Below are positions 56,410 to 64,000 of a stretch of DNA of 64,000 bases, in pieces. The stretch covers positions 521,484,522 to 521,548,521 of the forward strand of contig NC_053490.1 in NCBI RefSeq assembly GCF_905171775.1, in the 5' to 3' direction. Position 1 is the first letter of the stretch. Every line of letters starts with the position of its first letter. Origin of the DNA: Rana temporaria. Its lineage: Eukaryota; Chordata; Amphibia; Anura; Ranidae. The position numbers were made by a program, and so were the translations under genes. The notes under the pieces were generated by a model. The model had not been told where the DNA came from and did not search any database. It saw nothing but the letters and a program-made list of their open reading frames with translations.

Positions 56410-57175
56410 GAGGACCAGATATAGTGAATGCAGAGTCCTGGAGAGACCAGATATAGTGAATGCAGAGTCCTGGAGAGACCAGATATAGTGAATGCAGAGT
56501 CCTGGGGAGACCAGATATAGTGAATGCAGAGTCCTGGGGAGACCAGATATAGTGAATGCAGGGTCCTGGGGAGACCAGATATAGTAAATGCAGAGTCCTG
56601 GGGAGACCAGATATAGTGAATGCAGGGTCCTGGAGAGACCACATATAGTGAATGCAGAGTCCTGGGGAGACCAGATATAGTGAATGCAGGGTCCTGGGGA
56701 GACCAGATATAGTGAATGCAGTGTCCTGGGGAGACCAGATCTAGTGAATGCAGGCTCCTGGGGAGACCAGATATAGTGAATGCAGGGTCCTGGGGAGACC
56801 AGATATAGTGAATGCAGGGTCCTGGGGAGACCAGATATAGTGAATGCAGAGTCCTGGGGAGACCAGATATAGTGAATGCAGAGTCCTGGGGAGACCAGAT
56901 ATAGTGAATGCAGGGTCCTGGAGAGACCACATATAGTGAATGCAGAGTCCTGGGGAGACCAGATATAGTGAATGCAGGGTCCTGGGGAGACCAGATATAG
57001 TGAATGCAGTGTCCTGGGGAGACCAGATATAGTGAATGCAGCGTCCTGGGGAGACCAGATATAGTGAATGCAGGCTCCTGGGGAGACCAGATATAGTGAA
57101 TGCAGGCTCCTGGGGAGACCAGATATAGTGAATGCAGGCTCCTGGGGAGACCAGATATAGTGAATGCAGAGTCCT
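56410..57175. repeat. 32-bp minisatellite, about 24 copies
   Basis: Unit GAGACCAGATATAGTGAATG plus CAGAGTCCTGGG. Variation is mostly AGAG/AGGG/AGGC/AGTG before TCCTGG. Frames of up to 309 codons arise because 32 bp cycles through all phases without stops. Confidence 0.93.
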
Positions 57176-57281
57176 GGGTTTAGTAACACTTTAACTTCTC
57201 TCTCTTTGTGTTTCTCCTGCATGCTAGTTGGCTGGTAGAGCTGGGGTGTCAACAGTTATGGCCATTACACCTGCCTACTAA

Positions 57282-57695
57282 GGCGGCATACAGACGACCG
57301 AACAGTCCGCTGAAAACGGTCCGCCGGACCGTTTTCAGCGGACAGTCATCTGCCGGATTTCTGTTTGATGTGTGTACACACCATCAAACAGAAATCCGCG
57401 CGGACACAATACGCGGTGACGTGGCGGCGACATGCGCGGCCCTGGAAGGTAAATGTTTCGAGGGCTTGCGGCCGAGCGGACATGTCCGGTGAGTCTGTAC
57501 AGACAACCGAACATGTCCGACGGACAGGCTTCCAGCGGACATGTTTCTAAGCATGCTAAGAAACATTTGTCCGCTGGAAAATGTCCGATCCGCCGGAAAA
57601 TTGTCCGGTCGGCCGTACACACGACCGATCATGTCTGCTGAAACTGGTCCGTCGGACCAGTTTCAGCGGACATGTTCGGTCGTGTGTACGGGGCT
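57282..57695. mobile_element. Harbinger-like MITE, TACACACGACCG family
   Basis: TAA on both sides; arms built of CGGACATGTCCG-type words; ends with GTCGTGTGTACGGGGCT. Related elements lie at 16063, 23345-23715, 24650-24930, 45112-45300 and 59286. Confidence 0.7.
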
Positions 57696-58233
57696 TAAGA
57701 ATCTTGGGCAGCTGCTAGGTAGCAGAGGCAGCTTTGATAAGAACTTGAAATCCAGTAATCAATGCATATGCTGGCGTGGACCCGATTTAGGCATTGTTAT
57801 AATGTCTTATACTAGCAGTCCATGGCTCTTTCCAAGGCTGCAGGTATCAACAAGCATGCTCCTTGTGTGCAATTGTCCCTTGCAATAGTTTTGTGTAGTT
57901 TACTGTCCTTTACATTACTATACAGTATTTGAAAGAAATGTGTTAAAGTTTAGAAAATAAAACGGTACCCACAGACATAGGGTTAATAGCGATCACCCAG
58001 ACAATACTACAGATACATATACAGTGCCTTGAAAAAGTATTCATACCCCTTGAAATGTTCCACGTTTTGTCATGTTATAATCAAAAGCGTAAATGTATTT
58101 TATTGGGATTTTATGTGATGGACCAACACAAAGTGACACATAATTGTGAAGTGGAAGGAAAATGATAAATGGTTTTCAATTTTTTTTTTTACAAATAAAT
58201 ATGTGAAAAGTGTGGGGGGTGCATTTGTATTTA

Positions 58234-58449
58234 GCCCTGGTTCACACTGACTGCGGCAATGAAATTTCATTCCCGCATGTCAGTCCAGATTTCAGAGACA
58301 TCTGTGCGGGTTTCTGCCAAAAGTAGTACAGAAACTACTTTTGGAAACTGATGCGGCGTTGCACCAATTAGGACGGTGACATTGGCAGCAATCGCCGCCG
58401 ATTTGGCATGCAATTCGACATGTCAAATTGCACCAATGTGAACCAGGGC
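58234..58449. mobile_element. Harbinger-like MITE inside the Tc1 element
   Basis: TTA at 58231-58233 and 58450-58452; ends GCCCTGGTTCACAC and GTGAACCAGGGC. The Tc1 5' non-coding region resumes directly after it. Confidence 0.85.
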
Positions 58450-59285
58450 TTACTCTGATACCCCTAACTAAAATCTAGTGGAACCAATTGCCTTCAGAAG
58501 TTACCCAATTAGTAAATAGAGTCCACCTATGTGTCATTTAATCTCAGTATAAATACAGCTGCTCTGTGAAGCCCTCAGAGGATTGTTAAATAACCATAGT
58601 GTTATGAAGGATAAGGAACACACCAGACAGGTCAGGGATAAAGTTGTGGAGAAGTATAAAGTAGGGTTAGGTTATAAAAAAAAAATATCCCAAGCTTTGA
58701 ACATCTCACGGAGCTCTGTTCAATCCATCATCTGAAAATGGAAAGAGTATGGCACAACTGCAAACCTACCAAGACATGGCCGTCCACCTAAAAACTGACC
58801 GGCCGGGCAAGGAGAGCATTCATCAGAGAAGCAGCCAAGAGGTCCATGGTAACTCTGGAGGAGCTGCAGAGATCCACAGCTCAGGGGGGAGAATCTGTCC
58901 ACAGGACAACTATTAGTGGTGTTCTCCACAAATCTGCTCTTTATGGAAGAGTGACAAGAAGAAAGACATTGGTGAAAGAAAGACATAAGAAGTCCAGGTT
59001 GCAAGAAGCCATGTGGGGGAGGGGACACAGAAAACATGTGGAAGAAGGTGCTCTGGTTCAGATGTGATCAAATTTGAAATTTTTGGACAAAAAGCAAAAC
59101 GCTGTGTGTGGCGGAAAACTAACACTGCACATCACCCTGAACACACCATCCCCACCGTGAAACATGGTGGTGGCAGCATCGTGTTGTGGGGATGCTTTTC
59201 TTCAGCAGGGACAGAGAAGCTGGTCAGAGTTGATGGGAAGATGGATGGAGCCAAATACAGGACAATCTTAGAAGAAAACCTGTTA

Positions 59286-59668
59286 TGCCGCACACACGAT
59301 CGGAAAATCCGACAAGAAAGCCGTGGATTTTTTTTTCCGATGGAACGTTGGCTCAAACTTGTGTTGTATACACACGGTCACACCAAATTCCGACCATCAA
59401 GAACACGGTGACGTACAACATGATTCCGAGCATGCTTCAAATTGATTCTGAGCATGCATGTTTTTTGCGCGTCAGAATTGCATACAGACGATCGGAATTT
59501 CCGATAGGAACTTTTTCCGTCTGTAAAATAGAAAACCTGCTCTCAATCTTTTGTTGGCGGAAATTCTGACAGCAAAAGTCCGATGGAGCATACACACGGT
59601 CTAAATTTCCAACCAAAAGCTCATATCGGACTTTTCTTGATGGAATTTCTGATTGTGTGTACGCAGCA
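59286..59668. mobile_element. Harbinger-like MITE inside the Tc1 transposase
   Basis: TTA at 59283-59285 and 59669-59671; ends TGCCGCACACACGATCGG and GTGTACGCAGCA. The coding frame before and after matches Tc1. Confidence 0.85.
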
Positions 59669-59766
59669 TTAGAGTCTGCAAAAGACTTGAGACCGGGGGA
59701 GGTTCACCTTCCAGCAGGACAACGACCCGAAACATACAGCCAGAGCTACATTGGAATGGTTTAGAT

Positions 59767-59993
59767 CAGGCATGTCCAAAGTCCAGCCCCCGGACTAATA
59801 CGCCTGAGCTCATCTCTTTACCACACACAGCCACAAAGGCAAGATAATTCTTGTTGGGCACTGTATTAGTGCTTGGGCAAACACACTTAGACCAAATTTC
59901 AATGGTTCAAAGAATGTCAGCAAAATGTTCGGCCCTTACGCATGTTCACTTCATCAAATCTGGCCCTCTTTGAAAATTTTTTGGCCACCCCTG
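59767..59993. mobile_element. hAT-type MITE inside the Tc1 transposase
   Basis: GTTTAGAT at 59759-59766 and 59994-60001 (8 bp). Ends CAGGCATGTCC and GGCCACCCCTG. It splits the Tc1 frame between the Asp and Glu active-site motifs. Confidence 0.9.
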
Positions 59994-60763
59994 GTTTAGA
60001 TCAAAGCATATTCATGTGTTAGAATGGCTCAGTCACAGTCCAGACCTAAATCACATTGAGAATCTGTGGCAAGACTTGAAAATTGCTATTCACAGACGCT
60101 CTCCATCCAATCTGACAGAGCTTGAGATATTTTGCAAAGAAGAAGAATGGGCAGAAATGTCCCTCTCTAGATGTGCAAAGACATCCCCAAAAAGACTTGC
60201 AGCTGTAATTGCAGAGAAAGGAGGTTCTACAAAGTCTTGACTCCGGGGGGCGCCATACAAATGTACCCCCCACACTTTTCACATATTTATTTGTAAAAAA
60301 TTTGGAAAATCATTTTGACTTCCACTTCACAATTATGTGCCACTTTGTGTTGGTCTATCACATAAAATACATTTACGTTTTTGGTTGTAACATGACACAA
60401 TGTGGAAAATTTCAAGGCGCATGAATACTTTTTCAAAGCACTGTATGGAACTGAAATACATTAAGTCAACATAGGAGATTATAGCTAAAAAGCATGGATG
60501 AATACATCTAAAAGGAGGTGCATGAGGTATGTACAAACTCCTATCTGGTGGGGGTGCTTTTAACTTACCGTTAAGTCTGGTGTGGTCTTCATGTTTCACG
60601 GTTCAATATCAGTGTCAGAACCCTCGCTGAAGAAGCTATGCACGTCCCTGGTGGTTTTCTGAAATTTTATAACAATCTGTAAATACCATTGTACTGTATT
60701 TTTAAACAGAACTCATAGAAGTCCTTGCTTTGTCTAGTCTATGGTCTATGTAAACATACTTGG

Positions 60764-60769
60764 AATAAA
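60764..60769 (+). promoter_or_regulatory. Candidate poly(A) signal AATAAA
   Basis: AATAAA at 60764 follows an AT-rich, repeat-free stretch (60600-60760) that looks like a 3' UTR end. It is followed within about 20-35 nt by GT-rich sequence (TATGGCTTGTGTGAG) and a T-run, the usual downstream element. It is 9 kb after the CD247 stop, so it could serve an extended CD247 UTR, another transcript, or nothing. Confidence 0.3.
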
Positions 60770-60994
60770 AAGTTTGTAAAGTATGGCTTGTGTGAGATTT
60801 TTTTTTTCTGACACCAATAAACAGTAATTGAAAAAAATAAATGTAAAACTATTTTCTGTATTTCATCAGGAATGTGCAAAGGTTTTCACTTACCTGTCAT
60901 ATACAGTATATGCTGGATCAACGTGAAGCTTCAATACTATAGAAATATATTGACAGTGGATTTCTATGTGGTCATAATTTGTATTCCTTGGCAG

Positions 60995-62520
60995 TGATCT
61001 CTGGAAGTCTCATGGAACATGTTTCTACACTCAAATTGCGTCCTCAGTCTCCTGCAATCTCTTAAGAGTTTGACCATCTCCTGTAACAGTCTCCACTCTC
61101 TGGCCATCTCCTGTACAATGGCCATAGTCTTCGACTATCTCCTATAGCATGTCCCATCTCTGATCATCTCATTTCACCAGTCTTTGACCCTCATCTGAAG
61201 GTGGTGGCTGATGTTTTTTGTTTTTTTTGGAGAAGGGGGGCGTCAAACACCCCACCATTGTAATTCATGCATCAGGCTTCCTGCAAGGGGCAGCTGTATG
61301 CCCTGTCTGAAGAATGTCGCTACTCTTCGACCATCACTTGAAGCATGCCTCTAGTCTTTGGGGTAATGCTACAGTAGATGGTCAATCTTTTTAATATCTG
61401 CTGTAGCATGTTCCCAATCTCTAACCTTCGCTTGTGCCATGTCTCTAGTCTCTGATCATCACCTGGCACTCTGGCCATCACCTGAGGCATGCCCTTAGTC
61501 TTTGGCCTGGTTCACACCTATGCATTTTTTAGTGCGTTTAGCAGAAACACTGGTTTTCTATGGGTCACGTTCACATTGATACATTTTTTGGAAAGTGCCA
61601 GGGATGTCCTTCTGGATTTTGGTTCCATAGACTTCAATGGATCAAAAACTGCAAAATGCACCTGGAATATGCAAGCTGCATAGGTGTGAACCAAGCTTTT
61701 GACCATCACCTGAAGTATGCCCCCTAGTCTTTGACCATCTACTTACTGTAGCATAACCCCAGTCTTTTTAATATCTGCTGTAGCATGTCCCCAGTCTCTA
61801 ACCTTCACTTGCGCCATGTCTCTAGTCTCTGATCATCGCCTGCCACTCTGGCCATTACTTGTACCAGGTCTCTAGTTTCTGACCATCTCATGTAGCATTT
61901 CCTCAGTCATTGACCATCTCCTTGAAGCATGTTAATAGTCTTTGGTCATCTTCTGTAGCATAACCCCAATCTTTAAACATCTGCTGAAGCATGTTCCCAG
62001 TCTCTAATCACCTGCAGTACATCCCCAGCTTTGAAAAATTGTCTATCGTCTCTTACTATCACGTGTAGCATGTCCCCCGTTTCCGACCATCACCTGTACT
62101 ATGGCTTTGACCATATTCTGGTCTATAGCCAACCACTAATAGTATTTTCCTCAATTTCTGAGTATCTCCTGTAGCATGTCCCATGTTTTTGACCATCTCC
62201 TGTCCACATTCTTTGATCACCTTCGGTAGAATGTCCCCAGCCTTGGAATATCACCTGTAGAATATCTCCATTCTTTGATCACCTGCTGCAGCATCTCCAC
62301 CAGTCTTTGACCATCTGTACCCCAACATGTTTCTGGTCTCTGAGCATCATTAGTAGCATGTACCCTGCTTTCACCATCTCTTGTAGCAGGTCTCTGGGTA
62401 TCTGACCATCACCTGTACCATGTTCCTAGTCTTTGACCCTATCCCTTACTTGTATTACTTCCCCAGTTTTTACCATCTTCCATGAAGCTTGTCACAAATT
62501 TCTCCTATAGCATGTCCCCA
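60995..62520. repeat. Degenerate tandem repeat, CTGTAGCATGTCCCCAGTCT units
   Basis: Some thirty diverged units with the words GACCATCTCCTGTAGCATGT and CCAGTCTTTGACC, spacing about 40-50 bp. A short MITE (about 61505-61700, ends GGTTCACACCTATGCA and inverse) is inserted. No coding content. Confidence 0.75.
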
Positions 62521-62615
62521 GTCTGCAAATCTTCCATAGAATTACATGCATTGAATATATTATGTGTACCCCCCCCCAAGAATTTAAGGGGCCAGTGTCA
62601 AGGCCCTCTATAGCC

Positions 62616-62845
62616 AAGTTTCTCAACCAGGGTTCCTCCAGAGGTTCCCTCCGACACCATTGACCTTTTTGAGCCATCTGTAAGGGGGTCATTTTTCCCA
62701 ATGATCACAATTGTAAGGAGCATTCTTCCCACTGACCATCACATCACACTAATGTAGGAGTTGTAGATATATTAACTTTTAACAGGGGTTTCCTGAGAGT
62801 GGAACTATTAGGGGTCCCTCTATATTGAAATTGAGAAAGGCTGCT
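62616..62845. repeat. Dispersed repeat that is the ancestor of the 31-bp minisatellites
   Basis: Contains TTTCTCAACCAGGGTTCCTC, a single minisatellite-like unit (CACAATTGTAAGGAGCATTC) and an inverse-like end ATTGAGAAAGGCTGC. The same start (AACCAGGGTTTATAGGGGTTCC) precedes the 12.7 kb array. Confidence 0.65.
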
Positions 62846-63471
62846 CTATAGCAAAAAAAACCCAATATATTTAAGGGTCAGTATAGGTGTTTTGTTGATG
62901 ATAGAGAGTGCAACCTTAGTGTCTTTTTGTACTGGACAGTGCTGGTAGGGGTTATAACTCCTGTCAAGTTATAGCCGTCATCTGTTCCCTGGACAGAGAT
63001 TTCCACATACTCGTTTTGTTTTTCTAAACCTTTTCCACTCTTTTTACCAATTATTAAAAATTACAACGAACGCATCAGGGGGTGTGAGCAGGTGAGAGGA
63101 TACAGTGCCTTATTTTTTGCATTTTGGAATTAATTACATTTTTAATATTGTAATTGTATCTGAAAATTACACTATTAAAATAGGTGGTACAGCAAACCCA
63201 GTTGAGGCCTGAAGTTGGTAGCGTTCATATGCTGGGTGATGATCTTGTTGAAGCCTCCAGCTTGCATGTGATCACTATGTCATAGCTGCCAAAGTAAACA
63301 CATGATCAGGAACCACTCTGATTGGCTCTCAGATCGAGAGCCAGTTGCCACACAAGTGTCTCCTGCTGGCTTTCAAAAGGAGGTACATTTATTAGCATAC
63401 TGTATCCACAAGCACAGGGCATCATACTGGGGAATGTTCAGTAATATAATACAGGCAAGCAGGTGTTAAAG

Positions 63472-63960
63472 GGTTTGTAAAGGCAGAAGGTTTTTATCTT
63501 CATGCATTCTATGCATTAAGATAAAAAACCTCTATGTAGCAGCCTCCCCAGCACCCCGTAATTACTTACCTGAGCCCCTTGTCTCTCTAGCCAGGTCCAC
63601 GAGTGTCTAAACCACCTGGGACACTCCTCCTGATTGGCTGAGACACAGCAATGGCGCTATTGGCTCCCTCAGGTGTCACTCAAAGTCAGCCAATCGGGGG
63701 AGAAAGAGGGCAGGGTCAGGTCGGGCTCCATGTCTGAATGGAAACACAGAGCTCTGACTCGCCTCAGATGCCCCCATAGAATTCTGCTGGCTGAGGGGCG
63801 CATTTGGTAGGAGGGAGGGGCCAGGAGCAGCAAAGAGGGACCCGAGACGAAGAGGATCCGGGCTGCTCTGTGCAAATCCAACTGCACAGAGGAGGAGAGT
63901 ATAACATGTTTGTTATTTATTTTTTTAAACCGAGACTTTACAATGACTTTAATGATGAAG
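63472..63960. repeat. Dispersed repeat shared with 29265-29740
   Basis: Contains GCATTCTATGCATTAAGAT, ATTACTTACCTGAGC and CTCTGTGCAAATCCAACTGC, found with changes at 29265-29740 and partly near 17240. No gene seen. Confidence 0.55.
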
Positions 63961-64000
63961 GTGCTGCTGGGTTCCAGCTCCTGGCAGTGGGACATGTTCT

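Larger units (their letters stand above)
58022..60443 (+). pseudogene. Tc1-type transposon with decayed transposase and three nested inserts
   Basis: TA-flanked ends CAGTGCCTTGAAAAAGTATT and its inverse at 60424-60443. Broken transposase on the + strand runs in order: HTRQVRDKVVEKY (from 58618), a TGA at 58733, the AT-hook-like HGRPPKLT near 58770, GGGSIVLWGCFSSAG (near 59170), QQDNDPKHT with a catalytic Asp (near 59715) and SPDLNHIENLW with the catalytic Glu (near 60040). It is cut by a TTA-flanked MITE (58234-58449), another MITE (59286-59668) and a hAT element (59767-59993), besides frameshifts. No intact enzyme can be made. Tc1 enzymes cut and paste DNA using a DDE active site. Confidence 0.92.

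Noticed and set aside
56323..57252. A 309-codon frame on the - strand with a repeated CIHYIWSPQD motif
   Set aside because: It is a read-through of the 32-bp minisatellite, which lacks stops in all phases.
58604..60240. An intact Tc1 transposase gene
   Set aside because: An in-frame TGA at 58733, frameshifts and three inserted elements show it is dead.

Overview
This window looks like non-coding-rich vertebrate DNA, most likely from a frog of ranid type. It holds the 3' half of one recognisable gene on the + strand, CD247 (CD3 zeta, the signalling chain of the T-cell receptor). Five short exons have clean splice sites, the same codon phase, and residue-level similarity to human zeta: 1236-1304, 12249-12281, 16866-16916, 43507-43551 and 51558-51620. 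By human numbering these are exons 4 to 8. The 5' part of the gene lies left of the window. The amphibian call rests on the repeat families and on the diverged zeta sequence; no species-specific marker was found.

Almost everything else is mobile or tandem repeat DNA inside the four introns (about 10.9, 4.6, 26.6 and 8.0 kb) and downstream of the gene. The main families are: (a) about seven copies of a 670-750 bp CG-rich element beginning GGCCAGATTCAC; (b) about nine copies of a TTAA-flanked element beginning CCACTTAAG; (c) hAT-type elements with CAG...CTG ends and perfect 8-bp target duplications; (d) Harbinger-like MITEs with TTA/TAA duplications; (e) Tc1-type transposons with decayed transposase; (f) 3' ends of LINE-type retrotransposons; (g) minisatellites at 12.7-14.3, 15.6-15.9, 17.4-19.1, 23.9-24.3, 39.6-40.6 and 56.4-57.2 kb, plus a 0.9 kb GA tract at 44.1-45.1 kb. 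Many are nested, so insertion order can be read.

The most interesting layer is a set of hammerhead self-cleaving ribozyme motifs in the CD247 introns. The one at 48216-48274 (+, sense to CD247) has a complete core, a perfect stem II and a two-part stem I with an internal loop, as in type I hammerheads. A second with an intact core lies on the - strand at 10466-10508, and a third, looser one is at 9993-10046 (+). Two more, in the arms of a 5 kb inverted repeat (46238-46282 and 50047-50091), share a GCAA in place of GAAA; a sixth (49392-49438) is broken. The best motif sits in a 2.26 kb insertion (46410-48667) flanked by a perfect 15-bp duplication and containing a head-to-head truncated copy of itself. 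That architecture recalls Penelope-like retroelements, which are known to carry hammerheads.

In the gene, the exon aligned with the second half of ITAM1 has Phe where human zeta has the ITAM tyrosine and lacks the +3 leucine. This frog zeta chain may therefore signal through two ITAMs only. The ITAM3 exon begins at a tandem NAGNAG acceptor. The 5 kb left of 60 kb and the last 4 kb show no further gene that I can support.
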